Notes under the pieces: model-generated
Databases searched by the model: none
What the model was told of the DNA's origin: nothing
Seen by the model: the letters and a program-made list of their open reading frames with translations, nothing else
In this document: piece by piece, positions 4,276-12,165 of the stretch
How the letters are laid out: each line of letters begins with the position of its first letter
How positions within the stretch are numbered: position 1 is the first letter of the stretch
Assembly: GCA_947498025.1 (NCBI GenBank)
Contig: CANMJR010000022.1
Coordinates: 1-46,381, forward strand
DNA: 46,381 nt
Reading direction: 5' to 3'
Origin: Helicobacteraceae bacterium
GTDB lineage: Bacteria; Campylobacterota; Campylobacteria; Campylobacterales; Sulfurimonadaceae
Made by a program: the position numbers and the translations under genes

Positions 4276-4431
4276 TACTTGTGTTTGTGTATAATTCCTG
4301 CGTATAAAATAAGTGAAATTAAAGAGATTTTAAATACATTGAGAATTGTGTTATGCCTCTTGGTTGGAGCGACTGTTTTGTTGCTTGGCTCTACGGCTAT
4401 AGGTACTAAAAAAGTGCCACACACTGTTTAA
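4276..4431 (+). pseudogene. Coil plus membrane-helix fragment fused to the IS4 remnant
   Basis: The continuing frame reads an amphipathic stretch (KISEIKEILNTLRIVL) and a membrane helix (CLLVGATVLLLGSTAIG) ending GTKKVPHTV. It resembles the small coiled membrane proteins earlier in the window. The deletion joint happens to keep the frame open for 118 codons, but a functional chimera is unlikely. Confidence 0.35.
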
Positions 4432-4461
4432 TAATTATACTAAAATAAAGAAACTAACCCC

Positions 4462-5673
4462 ATGGTGACAACTCTCAATTCATATAATAATTCTATCTAT
4501 TCTGTTAGCAATAGCAGTACCTTAAACGGAGTGGTTAGAATATCCTCTAACGGCTACTATGGCAGTGGAACACTGCTCTATGGTGGCATGGCGGTATTGA
4601 CTGCTGCACATCTTTTTTCCAGTATCAACGCATCGGCAAATATAGTTTTTGAAACATCTCAGGGGAGAAAAACAGTTGCATCTGATGCCATAGAATTGAT
4701 GCCTCAGTATGATACTCTCAATGATAATAATGATTTGGCTCTAGTGTGGCTTGCAGATGCCGCACCGACTGATGCGCATAGATATGAACTCTTTAGAAGC
4801 AGCGATGAGATTGGGAGACTATTTACCGCGGTTGGCTATGGCAATACCGGAAGCGGCTCTGAGGGAATGAGCAGCACTCTTCCTACAGATATTTTACGCC
4901 AGCAAGCCATGAATAAGTTTGAAACTGATGCAGCCGCTATGAAAAATATACTTGGCAGTAACATGGCTTGGACGCCACAGAACAACGCTATTTTGGTAGC
5001 AGATTTTGATGATGGAACAAGTGAGCACGACGCACTTGGGATGCTGATGAACGATAATAACCTTGGATATGGGCACTATGAGGGCATGATTGCACCGGGG
5101 GACAGCGGAGGTCCGGCATTTATTGACGGTAAAGTTGCAGGTGTCGCCAGTTATGTTGCGAGTCTGCATACTTATGATGCTAATCCGGATATTAACACAA
5201 CAACAGATAGCAGTTTTGGCGAAGTTGGTTTTTGGCATAGGGTAAGTTACTATCAGCAGTGGATAGACCAAACCCTGCGTGAACACTACGCAAACGCCCC
5301 AAAAACAGCATCAGAAGTACAAAAAGAAGTAGTTGAAGGTGCAAGCGGTACGACGACCGTTAACTACTTTTTAGTAGAAGTGAGCGGCATACGTAGCGAC
5401 TCAAATGGATGGCTAAGTGTCAAATACACAACAAGAGACGGCACTGCTCTCTCAAATCAGGATTATATCCCTGCAAGCGGCACTCTTGTGCTATATCCTG
5501 ATGAAAATTACGCAGTTATTCCTGTTGAAATTATAGGAGACAACACGCCAGAAGCAAATGAACTCTTTTATCTCGATATTTTTGATCCCGTTGGAGCCAG
5601 CTTTGGCGACAATCAAATAATGCTTACCGCACAGAGAACTATACTAAATGATGATGGATATTTTTTCGTATAG
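4462..5673 (+). CDS. Trypsin-like serine protease with C-terminal Calx-beta domain
   Basis: 403 aa with no signal peptide or N-terminal hydrophobic segment. The chymotrypsin-fold triad is visible: H50 (VLTAAH), D91 (NNDLALVW) and S215 (APGDSGGPAF). Residues ~295-400 form a Calx-beta-like domain (VKYTTRDGTALSNQDYIPAS, then ELFYLDIFDP, then ILNDDG). Calx-beta domains are frequent in type I secreted proteins. An exporter, adaptor and TolC homologue lie 3.4-9 kb downstream, so this is a likely substrate; no glycine-rich RTX nonapeptides are seen. The secretion signal would then sit in the C-terminus (ending DDGYFFV). No SD precedes the ATG. Confidence 0.85.
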   Translation: MVTTLNSYNNSIYSVSNSSTLNGVVRISSNGYYGSGTLLYGGMAVLTAAHLFSSINASANIVFETSQGRKTVASDAIELMPQYDTLNDNNDLALVWLADAAPTDAHRYELFRSSDEIGRLFTAVGYGNTGSGSEGMSSTLPTDILRQQAMNKFETDAAAMKNILGSNMAWTPQNNAILVADFDDGTSEHDALGMLMNDNNLGYGHYEGMIAPGDSGGPAFIDGKVAGVASYVASLHTYDANPDINTTTDSSFGEVGFWHRVSYYQQWIDQTLREHYANAPKTASEVQKEVVEGASGTTTVNYFLVEVSGIRSDSNGWLSVKYTTRDGTALSNQDYIPASGTLVLYPDENYAVIPVEIIGDNTPEANELFYLDIFDPVGASFGDNQIMLTAQRTILNDDGYFFV

Positions 5674-5714
5674 TTATAAATCTGCTATTAAGTCAAAATT
5701 ATTTGTACCTCTGA

Positions 5715-5720
5715 TACAAT
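5715..5720 (+). promoter_or_regulatory. -10 box TACAAT for the lipoprotein gene
   Basis: Context CTCTGA-TACAAT-CATAAA. It lies 24 bases before ATG 5745, and a strong AAGGAG is at 5734-5739. Confidence 0.5.
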
Positions 5721-5744
5721 CATAAAAAATTACAAGGAGATAAA

Positions 5745-6854
5745 ATGCAAAAGAGAGCAAAAGCTTTTTTATTAAGCCTATTTTTACTGTCCGGCTTTAT
5801 ATTTATAGGTTGCGGCAGCGGCGGTTCTGCTACACCGGACGCAAACAGTACTGTAGATGTCAATACGACGGTTGATTTGAGAAGCGAACTGAGCCAAAAT
5901 ACCTTTTATGCAGTAAAAGATGATATACAAAGCAAGAGTTTATACAAAGTGTCATTTGATACGAATTTAAGCTCATGGGATATTCAAGCGTATGATAATA
6001 ACTACTCTACGGCGATACCAGGGGGAGTTACTGCTGATATCAATGTAACGGCAGATACTTTAAGTGATGCAAGCGGTTCTCTACAGTTGGTTAGCAAAGA
6101 GATGAACTATTTAAGTTTAGTATCTACTGCAAACCCTCTTGTGAAATTAAAGTTTTTTGCAACATCAGCATTGGCTGAAGCGTACTATAACCTCTCTTTA
6201 AGAGATGAGTTGAAAGCAAAGGAGTTCTTTGTAGTTCAAAATAATGCAACCAGCAGATCGCTCTATAAAATTGATTTTACAGATGTGCTGACTCAATGGG
6301 ATGTAACAACTTATAGCACTTCCTACGCAGACACAGCCAGACTCAGTTCAAATTATGGAACGTCCATAGCTGTTACAGATTCAAACCTGACTGATAGCGG
6401 AGGGAACATATTTAGATTTCAAAGTAGAGAGGTCGATTATTTAACGCTTGTTGATGTAAACAGTTCGACATTGACTCTGAAATTTTACTCTTCAGAATCA
6501 TTGGCTCTTGAGTACTTTAACTCATTTGATTTAAGAAAAGAGTTACGCTCTAAAACATTCTATGCAGTAAGCAATAACGGGGTAAACAAGACACTTTTCA
6601 AGTTTGTTTTTACCGAAGACCTTTCATCTTGGAATATCGGTATCTATGCGGGAGATTATCTCTCAGAGCCGACTCAGAGTGCTGATGCACAACAAATAGC
6701 AGTTACAGAAAATATATTGACAGACAGCAGCAGTTCGCTAAAAGTGGTCTCAAAAGAGAGCGACTATATAAACTTGGTTTCAATTAAAGACAGCTCTCTG
6801 ACATTTAGATTCTATACATCTTCAGAATTGGCGCAAACTTATTTTAAAGAATAA
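5745..6854 (+). CDS. Lipoprotein with three ~110-residue repeats
   Basis: The N-terminus is a lipoprotein signal (MQKRAKAFLLSLFLLSGFIF, then IGC) with Cys23 as the expected lipid site, followed by GSGGS. The mature part is three repeats, each opening with a LR.EL motif at about residues 45, 155 and 263. Each continues 'FY/FFVV...SLYK..F...L..WD...Y', then '.L....V..K/RE.(D/N)Y..LV' and 'LTLKFY.S..LA..YF'. The repeat family is not one I recognise. Position between the protease and the exporter, on its own promoter, suggests a surface role, possibly linked to the secreted protein. Confidence 0.7.
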   Translation: MQKRAKAFLLSLFLLSGFIFIGCGSGGSATPDANSTVDVNTTVDLRSELSQNTFYAVKDDIQSKSLYKVSFDTNLSSWDIQAYDNNYSTAIPGGVTADINVTADTLSDASGSLQLVSKEMNYLSLVSTANPLVKLKFFATSALAEAYYNLSLRDELKAKEFFVVQNNATSRSLYKIDFTDVLTQWDVTTYSTSYADTARLSSNYGTSIAVTDSNLTDSGGNIFRFQSREVDYLTLVDVNSSTLTLKFYSSESLALEYFNSFDLRKELRSKTFYAVSNNGVNKTLFKFVFTEDLSSWNIGIYAGDYLSEPTQSADAQQIAVTENILTDSSSSLKVVSKESDYINLVSIKDSSLTFRFYTSSELAQTYFKE

Positions 6855-6895
6855 CATTTAAGATAGGTGAAGGGGATTGGATTGTTTCGCTAGGG

Positions 6896-6972
6896 TGGTG
6901 CCGACACGAGGATTCGAACCCCGGGCCTGCTGATTACAAATCAGCTGCTCTAGCCAACTGAGCTATGTCGGC
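6896..6972 (-). tRNA. tRNA-Thr (anticodon UGU)
   Basis: The minus strand folds as a cloverleaf. The acceptor stem is GCCGACA/TGTCGGC, the D arm contains AGCTCAGTTGGCTAGAGC, the anticodon stem GCTGA/TCAGC encloses TTTGTAA (anticodon TGT), and the T arm contains GGTTCGAATCC. CCA is encoded. It reads ACA codons. It is the only feature clearly on the minus strand among the larger genes and separates the protease and lipoprotein from the exporter genes. Confidence 0.97.
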
Positions 6973-7024
6973 AAATAGTGGAGCAGAATTTTATCTTGTT
7001 AAACTTCAAATAAACTTATTTATG

Positions 7025-7030
7025 TACAAT
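7025..7030 (+). promoter_or_regulatory. -10 box TACAAT, near-leaderless gene
   Basis: TACAAT ends 7 bases before ATG 7038, and no SD lies between (TGCGGTC). Transcription would start at or next to the ATG. Confidence 0.4.
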
Positions 7031-7037
7031 TGCGGTC

Positions 7038-7490
7038 ATGAAAAAAAACATTATTGCAAATACATTTACCCCCTCCTACGATGAACTAGAAGACAGACTA
7101 CGGCTAGTCATTAACTATCAAGACATGCAAAACAGAGTTGATTTTATGATAACAAGAAGTTTTGTACTCAATTTAATTCCTACGGCAGAAGAGTTTATAG
7201 AGAGATATTACACTCATCTTGAACCTCATATAATCCAACAAACACAAAACAAAAATGAAGCAATCTCAAAAACAGATAATGTAAATTTGGAACTGCTGCG
7301 AACAAGTGAAGAGCTTTTGACAGAGGTTACCTTCTCTTTTGATATAAATACAAAGTTAACTATAGTAACCTTTAACTCCAAAAACAGTGTGGCACAGGCT
7401 ACTTTAGATGCTGTTTTGTTGTCGCAAATATTTCAAGTAATAAAATCTGCTATCCCATATATTAAGTGGGGAATTTCAAGCCATTTTTAA
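7038..7490 (+). CDS. Uncharacterised 150-aa protein
   Basis: No family recognised. The protein is soluble, without signal peptide or clear membrane segment. The N-terminal half has 'SYDELEDRLRLVINYQDMQNRVDFMITRSFVLNL', suggesting strand-rich structure followed by a helix. The middle is polar, and the C-terminus ends IPYIKWGISSHF. It lies just before the RAYT-SapC fusion and the exporter on the same strand. A role as accessory factor or chaperone of the type I system is a guess from position only. Confidence 0.5.
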   Translation: MKKNIIANTFTPSYDELEDRLRLVINYQDMQNRVDFMITRSFVLNLIPTAEEFIERYYTHLEPHIIQQTQNKNEAISKTDNVNLELLRTSEELLTEVTFSFDINTKLTIVTFNSKNSVAQATLDAVLLSQIFQVIKSAIPYIKWGISSHF

Positions 7491-7602
7491 TTTATGACTA
7501 TGGCACTAATTAAAAATATATAAATTGGTGTCGTAGTGATTTAATCTTCTTTAAAGCTAAAAAAATATATAGTACGACTTGAATCTAAAAAAGGAAATAT
7601 AT

Positions 7603-8991
7603 TTGGCACGAAAGCTGAGAATTTTTGTTGAAAATACGCCACAACATGTTATGCTCAAAAGCATAAATGAGATGGATGTTTTCATAGATAGCAGTGACTA
7701 TGAAGAGTTTTTAAATATTGTTGATGAAGCGAGTCAAAGACATGGTTTAAAAATACACTCTTATATAGTCACGAAAAACTATTTTGAATTCTTGGCTACT
7801 CCCTCAGATGTTGAGTCGCTGCCTAAATTGATGCAAAGTTTAGGCAGGAGATATGTAGGTTATTTTAATAAGAAATATAATCGTACAGGGACGATATGGG
7901 AAGGCAGATATAAAACATCTATAGTAGAGTCGGAACTTTATCTTTTTGATGTAATGGCTTACATCGAAAAAAAATCAAACGATTTGAACTACAGATACAG
8001 CAGCCTCTCTAAAAATTTGTATGATAACTCTGATAAATTAGTTACCTATCATGAGTTGTATAAAAAATTGGGATTTACTCAAGAAGATAGAATGAGTTTC
8101 TACTCTAAAATCTTTTTTGCAAAAATAGAGGAAGAGAAAAACCGTTTTATACAAAGTTGTCTTGAAAAACAGACCATAACAAGCAGTGATAAATTTATTC
8201 GAAATTTAGAGCTCTTAATCGGAATGACCCTTGGTTCAAAAAAGATAGGTCGTCCGAAAAATGAAAACACACAACAAAGGAAAAAAATGTACACAAATTT
8301 ACAAGTATTAGACAAAATGAAACACAAAGAGTTTAAGATTAATCCGCTTGAAAACCTCAATTTTGCAAAGCAGTCGGCATTTTTACCGGTCGTAGCTAAT
8401 GAGGCGGCACTTATCGGTGCGACATTCCCGGTAGTTTTTACATCGGAAGAAAATGCATCACTCGTTGCATTAGTCTCTCTCGGCGGTGATAGTTTAGCAA
8501 TAAACAGTGAGGGCAAATGGATAACAAGCTATGTGCCTAGTGTTTTAAGAAAATACCCTTTTTCAATGGCGAGCACAAAAGAGAATGCAGATCAAAAAGT
8601 TATTCTTATAGATGAAGATTCACACCTTTTCTCAAAGTCAAAAGGGAAACAGCTCTTTAAAAAAGATGGAGAAAAATCGGAGACTTTAGAACATGCAATT
8701 AATTTTTTAACATCTCATGAGCAGCAAAGTATAGTTACTAAAAACATAGTAAGCGAAATTGTTAAGAGCGGTATTTTAGAAGAGAGAGAGATTAGCGTTG
8801 GCGAAGGTGATGAAAAAAAGGTTCTAGTGAACGGATTTAGAGTTGTTGACAGAGAAAAACTAAACAACCTCAGCGATGACATTTTGGCTTCTTGGGTGAG
8901 AAGAGGGATTATCACTTTTATAGATGCACATTTAAAATCGCTTGAAAATATACAGACACTCTTTAATTTGGCAAACCAAAGACAAAATTAA
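7603..8991 (+). CDS. sapC: Degenerate RAYT-like domain fused to a SapC domain
   Basis: TTG 7603 is chosen: AAGGA lies 7-8 bases upstream and the product starts ARKLRIFVENTPQHVML, aligned with the RAYT at 2047. That gives 462 aa. Residues ~1-130 follow the RAYT fold with GTIWEGRYKTS (96-106). The HUH motif is lost, since H59-Y60-H61 of the active enzyme is N59-Y60-F61 here, and RNP is KKS; the Tyr at 120 remains. Residues ~230-460 are a SapC domain (PLENLNFAKQSAFLPV, EAALIGATFPVVF, GKQLFKKDGEKSETLE). SapC is encoded with the S-layer exporter in Campylobacter fetus, and the same order is seen here. The transposase half is presumably a DNA/RNA-binding or structural module. Confidence 0.75.
   Translation: MARKLRIFVENTPQHVMLKSINEMDVFIDSSDYEEFLNIVDEASQRHGLKIHSYIVTKNYFEFLATPSDVESLPKLMQSLGRRYVGYFNKKYNRTGTIWEGRYKTSIVESELYLFDVMAYIEKKSNDLNYRYSSLSKNLYDNSDKLVTYHELYKKLGFTQEDRMSFYSKIFFAKIEEEKNRFIQSCLEKQTITSSDKFIRNLELLIGMTLGSKKIGRPKNENTQQRKKMYTNLQVLDKMKHKEFKINPLENLNFAKQSAFLPVVANEAALIGATFPVVFTSEENASLVALVSLGGDSLAINSEGKWITSYVPSVLRKYPFSMASTKENADQKVILIDEDSHLFSKSKGKQLFKKDGEKSETLEHAINFLTSHEQQSIVTKNIVSEIVKSGILEEREISVGEGDEKKVLVNGFRVVDREKLNNLSDDILASWVRRGIITFIDAHLKSLENIQTLFNLANQRQN
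8277..8289 (+). promoter_or_regulatory. Possible internal SD and start for SapC alone
   Basis: AAAGG just before a run of A leads to ATG 8287, in frame with the fusion. It would yield a 234-aa protein starting MYTNLQVLDKMKHKEF, about the length of a free-standing SapC. The locus may make both a fusion and a short form. Confidence 0.4.
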
Positions 8992-9017
8992 GGCAAAATA
9001 AAACACCTTGTAATTCT

Positions 9018-9037
9018 CGAAAAACAGAGTTTTTTCG
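9018..9037 (+). other. Small hairpin before the exporter gene
   Basis: CGAAAAA and TTTTTCG can pair around CAGAGT in the 91-base gap. The stem is A/T-rich with no following T run, so neither termination nor attenuation is assured. Confidence 0.25.
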
Positions 9038-9082
9038 TAGCTTTATGGGGTTGTAACATAAAAATAATATCTAAGGATTTCC

Positions 9083-10861
9083 ATGGCACAAGTACAAAAA
9101 AATCAAAAGAGTAAAGTTAGCGAACTCAAAAGTGCGATAATGCAATCTAAGAAATCATTTTTAGTCGTTGGTTTCTTCAGTCTATTTATCAATCTGCTTA
9201 TGCTCGTTCCATCTTTATACATGTTACAGTTATATGACAGGGTTTTGACGAGCAGAAGTATGGAGACGCTTATAATGCTTACTCTGATTGTTCTTGTTCT
9301 TTTCATCACCATGGCTACTTTAGAGATTGTAAGATCTAAAATATTGGTATTGGTAGGAAATAAGCTAGACAATCTTTTAAGCAAAAGAGTCTTCGATTCG
9401 CTCTTTGACTTGGCAAATAAACAGCCGGGGAAAGCATCCTCTATGCCTCTCAATGATTTGACACAAATTAGACAATTTATGACCGGTAACGGACTCTTTG
9501 CTTTTTTTGATGCTCCATGGATGCCTATATATATTGCAGTTCTTTTTATGTTTCACCCAATGTTCGGTTATTTCGCAATTTTTGCCGGAATAGTTTTACT
9601 TATTCTTACTATTTTGAATGAGTACGACACAAAAGAGAAGCTGCTCGAAGCAAATGTAATGAGCAGAGCTTCTACGATGTATGTTGATTCAAACCTAAGA
9701 AATGCAGAAGTTGTAAATGCAATGGGCATGAAAGGAAGAATCCAACATATCTGGAGAGATAAATATTACGCTTTTTTGAATGCACAAACAGAGGCGAGTA
9801 ACAAAGCCGGTATCTGGTCCAATATTTCAAAAAGCTTAAGAATGCTTTTTCAGTCACTCATGTTAGGTCTTGGCGGCTATCTTGCAATAAAATCGGAAGT
9901 AAGCCCAGGAATGATGATTGCAGGTTCTATCATCATGGGTAGAGCTTTGGCTCCTCTTGATTTGATGATTAGTAGCTGGAAAGGTTTTAGCAGTGCTAGA
10001 ACATCGTATGAAAGATTAGAGGGACTGCTCGAGAATTTTCCGAAAGATAAAGAGCACATGAAACTCCCCGCTCCACATGGAGAAATACTCCTTGAGGGCG
10101 TAGTGGTAATTCCGCCAAACGCACAGCAGCCATCCATTCGAGGTATCTCAATGCAGATAAACAAGGGCGATGTTGTTGGAATAGTCGGACCGAGCGCTGC
10201 CGGAAAATCCTCTTTAGCCAGAATTATTTTAGGATTATGGCCACTAGCCGCCGGTAAAGCAAGACTTGATAAGGCAGATATTTATCAGTGGGATAAAGTT
10301 GACCTTGGAAAATATATAGGCTACTTGCCTCAGGATATAGAGCTCTTTGAAGGAACTATCAGTCAAAATATCTCAAGATTTGAAGAAGTAGATTCAGCAA
10401 AAGTTGTTGAAGCTGCAACAAAAGCCGGTGTGCATGAGATGATTTTGAGATTGCCTAACGGGTATGACACAAAAATAGGAGCAGGCGGAGAATCGCTCTC
10501 CGGCGGACAGAGACAGCGAGTAGGTTTTGCCCGTGCTATCTATAACAATCCTGTTTTAGTTGTTCTTGATGAACCAAACTCAAATCTTGATGACCAAGGC
10601 GAAGCAGCTCTTGTTGAAGCTATAAAAACACTCAAAGAGAGTAAAACAACAGTTATAATAATTACACATCGACCGAATATATTGCAGGTTACAAACAAGT
10701 TAGCCGTAATTAAACAGGGATTGTTAGAACTCTACGGTGATACAAATGAAGTTTTATCAAGACTTTCAGCAGCAGCGCAAGGTGCGGCTCCTCAGCCTCA
10801 AAAGCCTGCCGCCAGCCCACAGCCGATGCAAACAATATCGCTTAGTAAACCAAGTAGTTAG
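9083..10861 (+). CDS. Type I secretion ABC transporter (PrtD/SapD-like)
   Basis: 592 aa. The N-terminal membrane domain (~25-300) carries the PrtD-type pattern 'PSLYMLQLYDRVLTSRSMETL' and 'FDAPWMPIYIAVLFMFHP'. The ATPase domain has Walker A GPSAAGKSS (~366), the signature LSGGQRQR (~471), Walker B VLVVLDEP (~492) and a switch His (IITHRP). There is no N-terminal peptidase or CLD domain, which sets it with PrtD/SapD rather than HlyB. It powers one-step export across both membranes with the next two gene products. AAGGA 5 bases upstream supports ATG 9083. Confidence 0.93.
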   Translation: MAQVQKNQKSKVSELKSAIMQSKKSFLVVGFFSLFINLLMLVPSLYMLQLYDRVLTSRSMETLIMLTLIVLVLFITMATLEIVRSKILVLVGNKLDNLLSKRVFDSLFDLANKQPGKASSMPLNDLTQIRQFMTGNGLFAFFDAPWMPIYIAVLFMFHPMFGYFAIFAGIVLLILTILNEYDTKEKLLEANVMSRASTMYVDSNLRNAEVVNAMGMKGRIQHIWRDKYYAFLNAQTEASNKAGIWSNISKSLRMLFQSLMLGLGGYLAIKSEVSPGMMIAGSIIMGRALAPLDLMISSWKGFSSARTSYERLEGLLENFPKDKEHMKLPAPHGEILLEGVVVIPPNAQQPSIRGISMQINKGDVVGIVGPSAAGKSSLARIILGLWPLAAGKARLDKADIYQWDKVDLGKYIGYLPQDIELFEGTISQNISRFEEVDSAKVVEAATKAGVHEMILRLPNGYDTKIGAGGESLSGGQRQRVGFARAIYNNPVLVVLDEPNSNLDDQGEAALVEAIKTLKESKTTVIIITHRPNILQVTNKLAVIKQGLLELYGDTNEVLSRLSAAAQGAAPQPQKPAASPQPMQTISLSKPSS

Positions 10862-10869
10862 GAAAGATT

Positions 10870-12165
10870 ATGGATAATAAACAGATAAAAGTGCCATTAA
10901 GTGATGACACTTCAGTAATTAGATTTGGATTAGCAGTTGTATTTGTAGTATTTGTATTGATGGGCGGTTGGATGACTTTTGCTCCGCTTGCAACCTCTTC
11001 TGTTGCTACCGGAAAGGTATCGGCAGATTTAGGTAAAAAAACCATTCAACATTTAGAGGGTGGAGTTATAGAAGCTATCTATGTAAAAGATGGCGATAAG
11101 GTAAAAAAAGATCAAATATTAATGAAGCTAAGTGATGTGCAGGTGAAAGCACAGCTTGATATTTTAAACGCGCAATATCAAGATAGCATAGCTCTTTTAG
11201 CAAGACTCAAAGCGCAAAGAGATAACTTTAAGAAGATAGAATTTCCTAGTGAGTCGCATGACGCAGATGCGATTAAAAATCAGACGAATATTTTTATTTC
11301 ATCCAATAAATCTATTGAAGACGAAACTGCAATTACAAATAACAGAATTGTGCAGCTTCAAAGCCAAATTGACGGAACTACTTCATTAATCGCCAGTAAG
11401 CAAAATAGACTTGAATCTATTAAAGAGGAGATTTTAGAGTGGGAAGATTTATTTAAACAGAGACTTATTGATAAACAAAAAATCAGAGACCTGCAACGAG
11501 AAAGTAATATGATAGATGGCGATTTGGCAAATGCAAAATCTGAAATAGCGAAGTTAAAAGAGCAGATAAGTGAAGTAGGCACGCAAAAGCTACTAAGAGA
11601 AAAAGAGTTTAAAAATGATATTCTGCAAAAATATGTAGAAGCAGAGACTCGCATTTCAGACCTGAAATCAAAAATAGTTGCAAATGAAGATATTATTAAA
11701 AGAACAACTATAACTTCACCGATTGACGGCACGGTTGTTGGACTCAGTCTGCATACTGTCGGCGGTGTCGTAAGCCCAAGTAAACCAATCCTTGAGATTA
11801 TTCCCGAAGATGCAAAGCTTTTAGTGATAGCGCAAGTAAAAACAACAGATGTTGACAAGGTGAGAATCGGATTGCTAGCAGAGATTAAATTCTCGGCTTT
11901 TAATCTAAAGCATGTCCTTGCCATTGAAGGTAAAGTCGTGCATGTCTCAGCAGATATTTTTATGGATGAGGCAACGCACACTCCCTATTATGAAGCGAAG
12001 ATAGAAGTGACTCAAGAGGGCAAAAAACTACTCGAAGAGAATAAATTCGTACTGGTTTCAGGCATGCCTGCAGAGGTTATGATTAATATAGGAGATAGAA
12101 CGGCACTTAACTACCTTGTTAAACCTTTTGAAGAGATGTTAGGCAGGAGCTTAAATGAAGAGTAG
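10870..12165 (+). CDS. HlyD/PrtE-type membrane-fusion protein
   Basis: 431 aa with a cytosolic start, one membrane helix at about 17-36 and a periplasmic part. The lipoyl/biotinyl half-motif (GKKTIQHLEGGVIEAIYVKD) is followed by a long coiled coil at about 130-265 (RIVQLQSQIDG, ESNMIDGDLANAKSEIAKLK). The second half-motif (ITSPIDGTVVGLS) and a barrel region with PEDAKLLVIAQV close the protein. It bridges the ABC transporter to the TolC-like protein. It starts 8 bases after the transporter and overlaps the next gene by 11 bases. Confidence 0.92.
   Translation: MDNKQIKVPLSDDTSVIRFGLAVVFVVFVLMGGWMTFAPLATSSVATGKVSADLGKKTIQHLEGGVIEAIYVKDGDKVKKDQILMKLSDVQVKAQLDILNAQYQDSIALLARLKAQRDNFKKIEFPSESHDADAIKNQTNIFISSNKSIEDETAITNNRIVQLQSQIDGTTSLIASKQNRLESIKEEILEWEDLFKQRLIDKQKIRDLQRESNMIDGDLANAKSEIAKLKEQISEVGTQKLLREKEFKNDILQKYVEAETRISDLKSKIVANEDIIKRTTITSPIDGTVVGLSLHTVGGVVSPSKPILEIIPEDAKLLVIAQVKTTDVDKVRIGLLAEIKFSAFNLKHVLAIEGKVVHVSADIFMDEATHTPYYEAKIEVTQEGKKLLEENKFVLVSGMPAEVMINIGDRTALNYLVKPFEEMLGRSLNEE

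Noticed and set aside
4075-4431. A single 118-codon gene starting at TTG 4075
   Set aside because: The N-terminal part is an IS4 transposase fragment and the rest is unrelated, with no SD at the TTG; it is best read as two joined remnants.
4462-5673. RTX calcium-binding repeats in the protease
   Set aside because: No GGxGxDxxx nonapeptides are present; the C-terminal part matches Calx-beta instead.
8100-8516. 138-codon minus-strand frame
   Set aside because: Antisense shadow of the RAYT-SapC gene, without motifs or ribosome site.
9018-9037. Rho-independent terminator between sapC-like and exporter genes
   Set aside because: The stem is A/T-rich and weak and no T run follows; the genes look co-transcribed.
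11358-11981. 207-codon minus-strand frame opposite the membrane-fusion gene
   Set aside because: It lies wholly inside a well-supported gene on the other strand, with low-complexity Ser/Leu composition and no family pattern.
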